Positions 26,181 to 34,515 are shown, counted from the stretch's first letter. The stretch: DNA of 64,000 nucleotides from Pseudomonas sp. CFII64 (GCF_000416235.1 NZ_ATLO01000054.1:41979-105978); one strand, 5' to 3'. Made by a program: numbers and translations. The notes: generated by a model from the sequence alone, not told the origin.

Positions 26181-26974
26181 TATTGCTGGTAACCCGTATC
26201 GGTCAGGTCGAGTTTGCGCAGCAAGGCTGGCCAGGCAAGCGCGCCGCCCATGCCCTGAGTGCTTTTCGTCACGCCGGCCACCATGGCTTTCGCGCCTGCG
26301 AGAATCTGCCCGTCAATGGTAATCAACTGCGCCCCGCCACCTTGCGCCATGACCTGGATTTCGCAGGCGCGCTGGAAGATGAACATCATCAGGAAGGTAT
26401 CGGCGATGCTAGCCGAACAGGTCAACAGACCATGGTTTTGCAGCATCAGAAAATTCGTTTCGCCCAGATCGAACTGCAGGCGGGCTTTTTCCTCATGATT
26501 GAGGGCAACACCTTCGTACGGATGGTAAGAAAGGCTCGACAGGACGAACAAGGATTGCTGACTGATCGGCAAAATCCCCTGCTGCTGCGCCGACACCGCT
26601 ACGCCCGCAGCGGTGTGCGTGTGCAAGACGCAGGCGACGTCATGACGAACTTCATGGATGGCACTGTGAATGGTGAAGCCGGCAGGATTGATCTCGTAAG
26701 GGCTGGCCATCAGCTTGTTGCCCGCCTGATCGATCTTGACCAGACTCGATGCGGTGATCTCGTGGAACATCAGGCCGTAGGGATTGATCAGGAAATCATC
26801 GGTGCCCGGCACCTTGGCCGAGATGTGGGTAAAAATCAGATCGTCCCAGCCGTGCAGTGCAACCAGACGGTAGCAGGCAGCGAGGTCGACGCGGGTCTGC
26901 CATTCGGCAGGGCTGACCTGGTCTTTTACATTCAGTGGCGCATCGGGGGTGTGCAGAACATGGGTAGGGTTCAC
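26180..26974 (-). CDS. Class II aldolase/adducin-family protein
   Basis: 264 residues from a GTG start. The zinc-binding region HTHTAAGVAV and the NHGLL motif (LMLQNHGLLTC) are those of class II aldolases/adducins (fuculose-phosphate aldolase fold). The N-terminal FTHISAKVPGTDDFLINP is also typical. Members cleave or epimerise sugar phosphates, but many Pseudomonas copies have no assigned substrate. I chose GTG 26974 because GAGGAACC precedes it at the right distance; an ATG further upstream at 27013 lacks one. First of three genes with the hydrolase and SDR. Confidence 0.85.
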   Translation of the reverse strand: MNPTHVLHTPDAPLNVKDQVSPAEWQTRVDLAACYRLVALHGWDDLIFTHISAKVPGTDDFLINPYGLMFHEITASSLVKIDQAGNKLMASPYEINPAGFTIHSAIHEVRHDVACVLHTHTAAGVAVSAQQQGILPISQQSLFVLSSLSYHPYEGVALNHEEKARLQFDLGETNFLMLQNHGLLTCSASIADTFLMMFIFQRACEIQVMAQGGGAQLITIDGQILAGAKAMVAGVTKSTQGMGGALAWPALLRKLDLTDTGYQQ

Positions 26975-27090
26975 GGCGGTTCCTCGGCATTCAGGGATTG
27001 CTCTGGATGCCAAGTTTAGCCATGCCCTGCAAAAACGTCGGGGACCTGGCGGCCATTCTGACGGCTTAAAAGGCCAAAAGACCGCGCGTC

Positions 27091-27152
27091 ATCCTGTAGG
27101 ACCGGCTTGAGCCGGGAGTGTGATTTCCCGGCTGAAGCCGGTCCTGCAGGAT
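27091..27152. repeat. Inverted REP pair
   Basis: GTAGGACCGGCTTGAGCCGGGAG and TCCCGGCTGAAGCCGGTCCTGC face each other. Outer arms ATCCTG/CAGGAT extend the symmetry, so the entire block could fold as one long hairpin. It lies between the flavodoxin end and the aldolase start, both leftward. Confidence 0.85.
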
Positions 27153-27179
27153 CATGTTTGTCCTGCCCGGTGAAGTCGA

Positions 27180-27644
27180 TTATTCGATCCGCTTTTTCAA
27201 CAATTTGACGAACTGCTCCAGCCATGGCTCGGCGTCGGTCTCGGGTGTGACGCTTTCGCTGGCATCCAGGCGCAGCATTTCCTGTACTTCAACCACGCCC
27301 AGCTCCGCGAACAACTCGCGGATCTGCTCGCCGCCGGCGCAGAAGGTGTCACCGTAACTGGCATCGCCCAAACCAATGACACCGCCGGGCAAGCCGCGCC
27401 AGGCTGCTGGCAGAACATCGCGAATCTGCGAATAAACCGGCTGAATGTTGTCGGGCAGTTCACCCATGCCAGTGGTCGAGGTCACGAACAACAACGCCTG
27501 CGGGGCAAAGGATTGCAAACCTTCGAGGGTCACGCGCGAGTCTTGCAGGACCTCGAACCCGGCTTCGCGCAGGAGTTTCCCGGCGTGTCGAGCGACTTCT
27601 TCAGCCGATCCATAGACAGAACCGGAAACGATGGCGACTTTCAT
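27180..27644 (-). CDS. Flavodoxin (MioC/YqcA-type)
   Basis: 154 residues of short-chain flavodoxin. The FMN phosphate loop is SGSVYGSAEEVA, and the isoalloxazine loops are TSTTGMGELPDN and GLGDASYGDTFCAGG. It is a small cytosolic electron carrier; the partner is not shown by context. It is divergent from the LOV gene with 98 bases between starts. A blue-light flavoprotein and an electron-transfer flavoprotein side by side may be chance. Confidence 0.88.
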   Translation of the reverse strand: MKVAIVSGSVYGSAEEVARHAGKLLREAGFEVLQDSRVTLEGLQSFAPQALLFVTSTTGMGELPDNIQPVYSQIRDVLPAAWRGLPGGVIGLGDASYGDTFCAGGEQIRELFAELGVVEVQEMLRLDASESVTPETDAEPWLEQFVKLLKKRIE

Positions 27645-27742
27645 GAATCATCCTGTATCAGCGGAAAAACGTCGGACATTATGCCTCAAGCCAGCCCATG
27701 ACCTAGAATGCTGTCTCTGCTCCCGGCTTCGGAACTCTCTTC

Positions 27743-28204
27743 ATGATCAATGCAAAACTGCTGCAACTGGTGGTGGACGCTTCCAATGACGGCATTGTCG
27801 TCGCCGAGCAGGAAGGTGAAGACAATATTCTGATCTACGCGAACAAGGCATTCGAAATGCTGACCGGTTATCCGGTGGACGACATCCTGTATCAGGACTG
27901 CCGCTTCCTGCAGGGCGACGACCGGCAACAGCCAGCGCTGCAAGCGATTCGCGAAGCGGTCCACAGCGGCCAGCCTTGCCGCCAGATTCTGCGCAATTAC
28001 CGCAAGGATGGCACGCCGTTCTGGAACGAATTATCGATAACGCCGGTGCTCAATGAGGCCGATCAGCTGACGTATTTCATCGGCATTCAGAAAAACGTCA
28101 CCAAACAGGTAGAGGCTCAACAACGGGTGGTTGAGCTGGAAGTTGAATTGGCTATTGCCAAAGAGGAGATCGCCGCGTTAAAAAAACACATCAGTGCAAC
28201 ATAA
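27743..28204 (+). CDS. Short LOV-domain blue-light photoreceptor (P. putida SB1-LOV type)
   Basis: 153 residues made of one PAS/LOV core plus short N- and C-terminal helices, with no effector domain. The photoactive Cys53 lies in YQDCRFLQGDD, and the FMN-contact residues N..NYRKDGTPFWNELSI..QLTYFIGIQKNVT are intact. The sequence runs almost residue for residue with the P. putida PpSB1-LOV protein as I remember it, including the Cys53 position. Such proteins form an FMN-cysteinyl adduct in blue light and are thought to signal by dimer contacts with partners. In P. putida a short LOV protein works with LitR-type MerR regulators, and one is encoded 0.7 kb away. Confidence 0.93.
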   Translation: MINAKLLQLVVDASNDGIVVAEQEGEDNILIYANKAFEMLTGYPVDDILYQDCRFLQGDDRQQPALQAIREAVHSGQPCRQILRNYRKDGTPFWNELSITPVLNEADQLTYFIGIQKNVTKQVEAQQRVVELEVELAIAKEEIAALKKHISAT

Positions 28205-28255
28205 TGTGGAATTAATGGTCTGCTTCCCCAATAATCGGTTTTTTCGAGCCCTGTA

Positions 28256-28861
28256 ATGTCACACGACAGTCTTCTCACCCAAGCTGAACTGGATTTTATC
28301 CAGAACATGCAGCACAACCCCAAACTGAACGTGCGCGATGCGACACGCAGCTTGACGGTGAACGGTGGGGTACACATTCAGGAACTGCTCACCCGTCTGG
28401 CGGCTCATGAGCAAGTGACGATCCAGGCGCAATTCGCCAACCAGCAGATGACGTTCCCGCTGCACCTGGTGGAGGACGAGTTTCACGCCTTGCACCTGGA
28501 GTTGGGCGCGCCGAGTATTTTCGAAGAAGGACCGCGAATTCGTCCGTGGCGCCTGACGCTGCAAGAGCCCGTGCCGCTGGAGACCGAAAAAGGCACTCCG
28601 ACGGCGTTATGGGTTCATGAGGTTTCGTTCAAAGGCGTGCTGCTGGAAAATCGTCGGTCGACCAAACCGCCAAAAAACTTCTCCGCCTGGTTCGCGCCTG
28701 TCGGGCACGCGCCCATTGCGCTTCGTGGCACGTTTGAACGCCTCACCGAGTCAGGGCTTGCGGCGTACCGTCTCAGCCAGCGCAACAAGGAAGAAACCGA
28801 ACGGCTGCGCCAGTACATCCTTCAGGAACACCAGCGCGTTTATCCAACCATGCATCGCTGA
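28256..28861 (+). CDS. PilZ-like hypothetical protein
   Basis: 201 residues. The N-terminal part is helical and the central part beta-rich: EQVTIQAQFANQQMTFPLHLVEDEFHALHLELGAP. This is followed by WVHEVSFKGVLLENR, which resembles the DxSxxG region of PilZ-type domains in a degenerate form, while the RxxxR motif for c-di-GMP is not evident. The C-terminus is a charged helix. It follows the LOV gene by 51 bases on the same strand, so co-transcription is likely. Assignment to PilZ is tentative. Confidence 0.55.
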   Translation: MSHDSLLTQAELDFIQNMQHNPKLNVRDATRSLTVNGGVHIQELLTRLAAHEQVTIQAQFANQQMTFPLHLVEDEFHALHLELGAPSIFEEGPRIRPWRLTLQEPVPLETEKGTPTALWVHEVSFKGVLLENRRSTKPPKNFSAWFAPVGHAPIALRGTFERLTESGLAAYRLSQRNKEETERLRQYILQEHQRVYPTMHR

Positions 28862-28891
28862 TCGGTGCCGCAAAACCCTTCCCGTACGCCA

Positions 28892-29854
28892 TCACGTATC
28901 CAGATGCCCCTCGATGAATTGCCGCAAGCGCCGCTGCATGAAGCCGCCTTCGCTGCCAATACACGCCACCGGCGATCCATCGAGACTTTCCTGCGCCAGA
29001 TCGGCACCCTCTCCTGCCAGCACCAGCGGACAGTCAAGCGCCAATGCCAGGCGTTTGAGTCGGCGCGGCAAATCAAGGGCCGGCGGGTGATTGGTAAATA
29101 GCACAACTGCCAGCGGACGAACCTTGCCGCAGACCAGTGTCAGTTCTTCCAGCGGCTGGCCCAACGCCAGAACCTGAATATCGAAGTCAGGACTGCCCAG
29201 CAATAATCCCGCCACCCACAGTTCCAGTTCCCGGCATTGCCCCGGCAGGCCTGCGAGCACCACCTTCTTCTCGGTCAACCCATTCGATAATTGCTGGCGC
29301 TGCAAGGCACGCGCACGCAGGAAGCTGTCGAGAAACAGCCATTCGCTGACCTGGCCGAAACGGTCGTGATGCAGCAACAATTCACGCCAGACCGGCAGCA
29401 GGATGTCCTGAAATACCACCGTCATCGGATAGCTGGAAAACACCTGGCCGTACAGTTGTTCCAGACGGCGCTCATCGAAGGAGCCGGCGGCCTGTCGTAC
29501 TTGCGACTGCCATTCGCCCCACTCTCCCAGCGCAATATCGCTCTCGGGCGCCACCGCCTGAATACGCGCAGCCTGGGTCTTGGCGAGAATCTTGCTGACT
29601 TTGCTCACCGCCACGCCGCGTTCGATCCAGCCCAGAATGCTGCGCACTTCATCGATATCCGCCTGAGAATACAGACGATGACCACTTTCCGTGCGGGTCG
29701 GCTGAATCAGGCCATAGCGCCTTTCCCACGCGCGCAAGGTGACCGGATTGATGCCGGTCATGCGCGACACTTCACGGATCGGGAACAATTCTTCCTGCTT
29801 CAGATCTTGCTTGAGGCCGCTTGAAACAGAGCGGCCAGTGAGAGATTCAGTCAT
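28892..29854 (-). CDS. MerR-family regulator of LitR/CarH type lacking the B12 motif (class II LitR-like)
   Basis: 320 residues. An N-terminal MerR helix-turn-helix (24-90, FPIREVSRMTGINPVTLRAWERRYGL) is followed by the helical and B12-binding-like domains of CarH/LitR. In light-sensing CarH the helical domain has a W-x9-EH signature for adenosylcobalamin. Here the matching segment (FGQVSEWLFLDSFLRAR) has E171-W172 and Leu at the Trp position, so vitamin binding is unlikely. Such class II proteins in P. putida respond to light through a short LOV protein, and one is encoded at 27743. It converges on the PilZ-like gene and may act on the TGTACA sites before folM. Confidence 0.85.
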   Translation of the reverse strand: MTESLTGRSVSSGLKQDLKQEELFPIREVSRMTGINPVTLRAWERRYGLIQPTRTESGHRLYSQADIDEVRSILGWIERGVAVSKVSKILAKTQAARIQAVAPESDIALGEWGEWQSQVRQAAGSFDERRLEQLYGQVFSSYPMTVVFQDILLPVWRELLLHHDRFGQVSEWLFLDSFLRARALQRQQLSNGLTEKKVVLAGLPGQCRELELWVAGLLLGSPDFDIQVLALGQPLEELTLVCGKVRPLAVVLFTNHPPALDLPRRLKRLALALDCPLVLAGEGADLAQESLDGSPVACIGSEGGFMQRRLRQFIEGHLDT

Positions 29855-30090
29855 GACAGGGATCGCATGGACACAGTGGGCCGCATTGTACCCCTGTGGA
29901 CCGGTCTTTCGCTAAAACCCCCTGCGACTCGCGCTGATGTAGACGAAGTGATGAAAGCCTATGGCTTATTTATGAATTTCAGGAATAATCCTTGCTTGCT
30001 AAAACGCGAAGCTGACGCAGCCCACTATCCCGGCGCCTCGTCATGTGACTTCCCTATCCGGGAATCTCACTCGTTTATCGGAGATACACA

Positions 30091-30657
30091 ATGTCTACCA
30101 CCCCCGTCACCTTGATGGTTGCTCGTCGCGTGGCCCACGGCCGCTACCAGGAACTCATGACCTGGCTGCATGAAGGCGAACAACTGGCCACCGACTTCCC
30201 CGGTTACCTGGGTTCGGGTGTTCTCGCGCCTCCGCCAGACGATAACGAATTCCAGATTATTTTCCGCTTCGCCAACGCTGAAACCATGCACGCCTGGGAG
30301 CATTCCGCCTCGCGAAGCTCCTGGTTGGTGCGCGGCAGCGGTCTGTTTGCGCAACCTTCGGAACATCGGGTCAGCGGTATCGATGGCTGGTTCGGCGCAG
30401 TCGGCCAGCGCCCGCCACGCTGGAAACAGGCCGTGGCGATCTGGCTGGCGTTTTTTCCAGTCTCGCTGCTGTTCAATTTCGTGCTCAGCCCGCTGCTCAA
30501 TGAGCTGCAGCTGCTGCCACGCGTGCTGATCAGCACCTTGTTGCTGACGCCGCTGATGGTGTTCTGGTTTATCCCGCTGTCGACGCATTTGCTGTCGTCG
30601 TGGTTGAACAGCACGCCGACACCCCGCACGACTACGCAATCGGCTCACTCACGGTGA
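30091..30657 (+). CDS. Antibiotic biosynthesis monooxygenase-domain protein with C-terminal membrane helices
   Basis: 188 residues. The first 95 form an ABM dimeric alpha-beta barrel (VARRVAHGRYQELMTWLHEGEQLATDFPGYLGS, FQIIFRFANAETMHAWEHS). Two membrane helices follow (VAIWLAFFPVSLLFNFVLSPLL, VLISTLLLTPLMVFWFIPLS). It probably sits at the inner membrane with the ABM domain in the cytoplasm; whether it oxidises quinones or acts as a sensor is unknown. GGAGATACACA precedes the ATG. It lies upstream of folM, with the TGTACA pair between them. Confidence 0.82.
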   Translation: MSTTPVTLMVARRVAHGRYQELMTWLHEGEQLATDFPGYLGSGVLAPPPDDNEFQIIFRFANAETMHAWEHSASRSSWLVRGSGLFAQPSEHRVSGIDGWFGAVGQRPPRWKQAVAIWLAFFPVSLLFNFVLSPLLNELQLLPRVLISTLLLTPLMVFWFIPLSTHLLSSWLNSTPTPRTTTQSAHSR

Positions 30658-30672
30658 GCCCAACTCACAACC

Positions 30673-30698
30673 TGTACAAACACCAGTAACAATGTACA
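30673..30698. promoter_or_regulatory. Paired TGTACA sites, candidate LitR/CarH-type operator before folM
   Basis: Two TGTACA hexamers at 30673-30678 and 30693-30698, exactly 20 bases centre to centre. A third, TTGTACAA, is at 30803-30810. CarH/LitR regulators are known to bind TGTACA-containing operators. The site precedes the folM-folE-folX operon, and a regulator of that family is encoded 0.8 kb away. Assignment is inference from motif and context. Confidence 0.6.
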
Positions 30699-30889
30699 GT
30701 TTTTGCGTAAGTTTTAACGCCCTTGCCCTAAACCTTCCACGTGGCGATCTCTCTTGCCTCAGGGTTATAGAGCGGTGACTGGCGCGGTCTGAGTGCACGC
30801 AGTTGTACAAGAGTACCCATTGGTATAACTTTGCTGCAGCTAGCGGCCAGCAAAGGTCGACACCCAATGATTCCGACGTGCGAGCGCTC

Positions 30890-31600
30890 ATGGCTTTGTC
30901 TCCTGCCCCGATCCTGATCACTGGCGCCAGTCAGCGCGTTGGGCTGCACTGCGCGCAGCGCCTGCTGGCGGACGGCCAGGCAGTGATCATCAGCTACCGC
31001 AGCGAGCACCCCGAAGTTGAACAGCTACGCGCGGCAGGCGCCATTGCGATTCATGGCGATTTTTCGTCCGAAGCAGGCGTCCTGCAATTTATCGCCGCAC
31101 TGAAAAACCACACCGACAGCCTGCGGGCCATCGTCCACAATGCTTCAGAGTGGCTGGCGGAAACGCCTGGCGACGAAGCACAAGTCTTTACCCGGATGTT
31201 CAACGTCCATATGCTCGCGCCCTACCTGATCAACCTGCATTGCGAGCAGTTGTTGCATCGATGCGAGGTCGCGGACATTATCCATGTCAGCGATGACGTG
31301 ACCCGCAAAGGGAGCAGCAAGCACATCGCTTATTGCGCCAGCAAAGCAGGACTCGACAGCCTGACCTTATCGTTCGCCGCCAGGTTCGCGCCACGGATCA
31401 AGGTCAATGGCATCGCCCCGGCCCTGTTGATGTTTCAACCTCATGACGATTCGGCCTATCGCGCCAAAGCCCTGGCGAAATCGGCCATGGGCATCGAGCC
31501 CGGTCCCGAGGTGATTTACCAAAGCCTGCGTTATCTGCTGGATAACCCGTATGTCACCGGCACAACCCTTACCGTAAACGGCGGACGGCACGTCAAGTAA
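30890..31600 (+). CDS. folM: Dihydromonapterin/dihydrofolate reductase FolM
   Basis: 236 residues of the short-chain dehydrogenase family. The start MALSPAPILITGASQRVGLHCAQRLL has the cofactor loop, with NASEW and the catalytic pair in YCASKAGLDSL. FolM reduces dihydromonapterin to the tetrahydro form, the cofactor of phenylalanine hydroxylase in Pseudomonas, and has weak dihydrofolate reductase activity. It sits first in folM-folE-folX, the pathway from GTP to monapterin. I chose ATG 30890, which matches the start of homologues; a TTG at 30803 would add 29 unlikely residues. Confidence 0.88.
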   Translation: MALSPAPILITGASQRVGLHCAQRLLADGQAVIISYRSEHPEVEQLRAAGAIAIHGDFSSEAGVLQFIAALKNHTDSLRAIVHNASEWLAETPGDEAQVFTRMFNVHMLAPYLINLHCEQLLHRCEVADIIHVSDDVTRKGSSKHIAYCASKAGLDSLTLSFAARFAPRIKVNGIAPALLMFQPHDDSAYRAKALAKSAMGIEPGPEVIYQSLRYLLDNPYVTGTTLTVNGGRHVK

Positions 31601-31621
31601 GCTGCCCCGAGGATCCTTTTG

Positions 31622-32185
31622 ATGAGCTCATCCCTGCCACAGCACTACCGCGAGATTCTCGTCGGTCTGGGCGAAAACCCTGACCGCGAAGGCCTGCTGG
31701 ATACCCCGAAACGCGCCGCCAAAGCGATGCAATACCTGTGTCATGGCTACGCGCAGAGCGTCGAGGAAATCGTCAACGGTGCGCTGTTTGCCTCCGACAA
31801 CGATGAAATGGTCATCGTCCAGGACATCGAGCTGTACTCGCTGTGCGAACACCATCTGCTGCCCTTTATTGGCAAGGCGCATGTGGCTTACATCCCGACT
31901 GGCAAAGTGCTCGGCTTGTCCAAGATCGCCCGTCTGGTGGACATGTTCGCCCGCCGCCTGCAGATCCAGGAAAACCTGACCCGGCAGATCGCCGACGCGA
32001 TTCAGGAAGTCACCAACGCCGCTGGTGTGGCAGTGGTTATCGAAGCCAGACACATGTGCATGATGATGCGCGGCGTCGAAAAGCAGAACTCGACCATGAA
32101 CACCTCGGTGATGCTCGGCGCATTCCGTGATTCGAGCACGACCCGTCTGGAATTCCTGCAATTGATCGGACGGAGCAGAAACTGA
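31622..32185 (+). CDS. folE: GTP cyclohydrolase I
   Basis: 187 residues. The zinc ligands and active site are in LCEHHLLPFIGKAHVAYIPTGKVLGLSK and ARHMCMMMRGV. It converts GTP to 7,8-dihydroneopterin triphosphate, the first step in folate and tetrahydromonapterin synthesis. It follows folM by 21 bases with a GAGG site, and its TGA overlaps the folX start. Clustering with folX and folM rather than folate genes implies a role in monapterin supply, possibly as a second folE copy. Confidence 0.95.
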   Translation: MSSSLPQHYREILVGLGENPDREGLLDTPKRAAKAMQYLCHGYAQSVEEIVNGALFASDNDEMVIVQDIELYSLCEHHLLPFIGKAHVAYIPTGKVLGLSKIARLVDMFARRLQIQENLTRQIADAIQEVTNAAGVAVVIEARHMCMMMRGVEKQNSTMNTSVMLGAFRDSSTTRLEFLQLIGRSRN

Positions 32186-32556
32186 TGGCAAGACTTGAAC
32201 CAGGCACCGCACGCATCCGGGTCAAGGACCTGTGCCTGCGCACCTTCATCGGTATCAACGAAGATGAAATCGTCAATAAACAGGACGTGCTGATCAACCT
32301 GACGATTCTTTATGCCGCTCAGGAAGCCGTGCGCGACAACGACATTGGCCACGCCTTGAACTACCGCACCATCACCAAAGCCATCATTCAGCACGTCGAA
32401 GGCAATCGTTTTGCCTTGCTCGAACGCCTGACCCAGGAAGTGCTGGACCTGGTGATGAGCTACGAACCCGTGCTGTACGCCGAAGTCGAAGTCGACAAGC
32501 CCCATGCCCTGCGTTTCGCCGAGTCGGTGTCGATCACCCTCGCCGGGCAGCGCTGA
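32185..32556 (+). CDS. folX: Dihydroneopterin triphosphate 2'-epimerase
   Basis: 123 residues of the FolB/FolX tunnelling fold (IRVKDLCLRTFIGINEDEIVNKQDVLINLTI, LNYRTITKAI, NRFALLERLTQEVLDLVM). FolX epimerises dihydroneopterin triphosphate to dihydromonapterin triphosphate. Its ATG overlaps the folE stop (TGATG), supporting coupled synthesis. FolX rather than FolB is favoured by the block IGINEDEIVNKQDV and by the neighbours. Confidence 0.92.
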   Translation: MARLEPGTARIRVKDLCLRTFIGINEDEIVNKQDVLINLTILYAAQEAVRDNDIGHALNYRTITKAIIQHVEGNRFALLERLTQEVLDLVMSYEPVLYAEVEVDKPHALRFAESVSITLAGQR

Positions 32557-32599
32557 AACTCTTATCATTGCGCCCTTAATTGCCTGCGAAGAGCCCATC

Positions 32600-32896
32600 A
32601 TGACCCCGCAAGAACGCCTCGAACTCGAAGCCGCCGCCTTTCGCCGACTGGTCGCGCATCTGGACAGTCGCAAGGACGTGCAGAACATCGACCTGATGAA
32701 CCTTTCCGGTTTCTGTCGCAACTGCCTGTCCAAATGGTACAAGGCCGCGGCAGATGAAAAGCACATCGACGTCAGCCTCGACGAAGCCCGCGAAGTGGTT
32801 TACGGCATGCCGTACAGCGAGTGGAAAGCTCAATATCAGCAAGAAGCCAGCGCCGAACAGCAAGCGGCGTTCGCCAAGGAACACAAGCATGACTGA
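32600..32896 (+). CDS. DUF1244-family protein
   Basis: 98 residues with the family signature LMNLSGFCRNCLSKWYKAAAD and YGMPYSEWKAQYQ. The CRNC pair may bind a metal, though this is untested to my knowledge. Function unknown. It lies 43 bases after folX and overlaps the HopJ-like gene by eight bases, so it belongs to the same transcription unit. The start is an ATG after a short A/T-rich stretch. Confidence 0.85.
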   Translation: MTPQERLELEAAAFRRLVAHLDSRKDVQNIDLMNLSGFCRNCLSKWYKAAADEKHIDVSLDEAREVVYGMPYSEWKAQYQQEASAEQQAAFAKEHKHD

Positions 32897-33230
32897 TCTG
32901 AATACCCTGCGCGCCAGTCTGGCGCGTGGCGAACATCTGTTTGCCGACACACTGGCCGTCATCGCGACCGGCTATGACTACCAGCCGCAAGCGTTCAGCA
33001 ACGGCCCGGTTGAAAACGCTGCCGGGCAAAACGAAGGCTCGTGCAAAACCCTGGGCCTCGCGTTGCTCGAAGGGTTGAGCAATGAAGAGGCCTTGCTGGC
33101 ATTTGGCGAGCATTACCGTTCGGTACAAGCCACGCCAGACGGCAGCGACCACGGCAACATCCGCGCATTGATCGCCCACGGCCTGGCCGGGGTAACGTTT
33201 GCGGGTGAGCCGCTTACGCGCAAGGGCTGA
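32889..33230 (+). CDS. HopJ-family protein (type III effector-like name, conserved chromosomal gene)
   Basis: 113 residues beginning MTDLNTLRASLARGEHLFADTLAVI, with YDYQPQAFSNG and EGSCKTLGLALL, the HopJ/HopPmaJ family. The name comes from a P. syringae protein, but close relatives occur in many bacteria without a type III system, so secretion should not be assumed. Nothing like an hrp box precedes it. It overlaps DUF1244 by eight bases and ends the folM operon. Confidence 0.85.
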   Translation: MTDLNTLRASLARGEHLFADTLAVIATGYDYQPQAFSNGPVENAAGQNEGSCKTLGLALLEGLSNEEALLAFGEHYRSVQATPDGSDHGNIRALIAHGLAGVTFAGEPLTRKG

Positions 33231-33534
33231 GCCTTTTCACGAGCCTACGGACATCGTGCGAGCTTGCTCGCGAAAAATGTGGCCACCGGGTTTATCCAGG
33301 CAGCACGCCGTATCGATGACGTCCTTCGCGAGCAAGCTCGCTCCCACGGGGGATATGTACGCATTCTCCTGTGCAGACTGTGTGGGACCGGATTTATCCA
33401 GGAAAGGGCCAGTGCTCACGCCGTAAATCTGTGTCGCCGCCACGAACACCTCGCGAATAAATTCGCTCCTACACTTCAGGTACGGGCCACGCCGATTCAA
33501 AGCCGCTCTGGCTCTGGCTCTGGCTCTGGCTTTG

Positions 33535-33847
33535 TTTTTGATCTTGATCTTAGGCGCCCCGTCAAACCACGCCGGCCGAACTTCGATGTTGAGTTGCAGG
33601 GTAAACCGGCAGGACGCCGGTTTAGCCGCACTGGGCCAGGGATGGCCCTTTGCGGCGGCCCTGCAAATCAATGTCGGAGTTCGGGCATGCCGAGCCTGGG
33701 CGAGGGACCGAGTGGTGGGGCAAGAGCCTTTTGCTTACTTTTGGGCTTCAAAAGTGAGGCGCCGTAAGGGCGCAACCCTAAGTCGCCGTGACCGCAGCAA
33801 CGGATATGTACCCAGTCAACAAACCGGGTTTATCCAGACAGCACGCG
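33535..33847 (+). repeat. Intergenic repeat, direct copy 1
   Basis: 313 bases repeated at +668. It starts TTTTTGATCTTGATCTTA and contains several small hairpins: AAACCGGC-AGGAC-GCCGGTTT, GGGCCA-GGGA-TGGCCC and a CTTTTG/CAAAAG pair flanking GGGCTT. It ends in the ACGCG before a GCGAGCAAGCTCGC element. Only two base differences from the other copy were noticed. Confidence 0.9.
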
Positions 33848-33924
33848 CTGTTGTTGACGTTCTTCGCGAGCAAGCTCGCTCCCACACAGTCGGCACAGGA
33901 GGCATGCGTACATATCCGTTGTTG

Positions 33925-34105
33925 CCTCGCCTGGGCTCGACAGACCCTCGCTCCGGTTCTGCTCCGTGGGCCCGCCGCCATCGGCCATCCCTGGCCAAGG
34001 GCGGCTAACCCGGCATCCATGCCGGGTTGCCCACTGCGCAAAACCTGCGCTCGGCCTTCCGACGGGGCAGGTCAAGATCAAAAGCCAGAGCCAAAGCCAG
34101 AGTCC
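33925..34105 (-). repeat. Intergenic repeat, diverged inverted copy
   Basis: Read on the minus strand it has the same order of landmarks as the direct copies: CTCTGGCTTTGG, TTTTGATCTTGA, CCCCGTC, a hairpin AACCCGGC-ATGGAT-GCCGGGTT followed by AGCCGC, GGCCAGGGATGGCC, and CCCAGGCGAG. Hairpin stems differ in sequence but keep pairing, which looks like compensatory change. Confidence 0.7.
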
Positions 34106-34202
34106 TTCGCGAGCAAGCTTGCTCGCACGAACGCCTCGCGAATAAATGCGCTCCTGCACTTGAAATACCGACCACACAGATTCAACGCGGCTTTGGCTCT
34201 GT

Positions 34203-34515
34203 TTTTTGATCTTGATCTTAAGCGCCCCGTCAAACCACGCCGGCCGAACTTCGATGTTGAGTTGCAGGGTAAACCGGCAGGACGCCGGTTTAGCCGCACT
34301 GGGCCAGGGATGGCCCTTTGCGGCGGCCCTGCAAATCAATGTCGGAGTTCGGGCATGCCGAGCCTGGGCGAGGGACCGAGTGGTGGGGCAAGAGCCTTTT
34401 GCTTACTTTTGGGCTTCAAAAGTGAGGCGCCGTAAGGGCGCAACCCTAAGCCGCCGTGACCGCAGCAACGGATATGTACCCAGTCAACAAACCGGGTTTA
34501 TCCAGACAGCACGCG
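34203..34515 (+). repeat. Intergenic repeat, direct copy 2
   Basis: The second 313-base copy, nearly identical to 33535-33847. After 34515 the similarity fades into a degraded GCAAACAAGCTCGCACAC version of the palindrome that follows copy 1. Confidence 0.9.

Noticed and set aside
29867..30115. 82-residue frame between the MerR-type regulator and the ABM protein
   Set aside because: Overlaps the start of the real ABM gene, has no ribosome binding site, and no protein-like pattern.
32889..33230. HopJ-like gene as evidence for a type III secretion island
   Set aside because: The family is widespread in bacteria without such systems, there is no hrp box, and the gene is embedded in the folM operon.
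33258..33472. Regularly spaced GCGAGCAAGCTCGC palindromes considered as a CRISPR array
   Set aside because: Spacing and repeat sequence vary and the elements match REP-type palindromes found elsewhere in the window.
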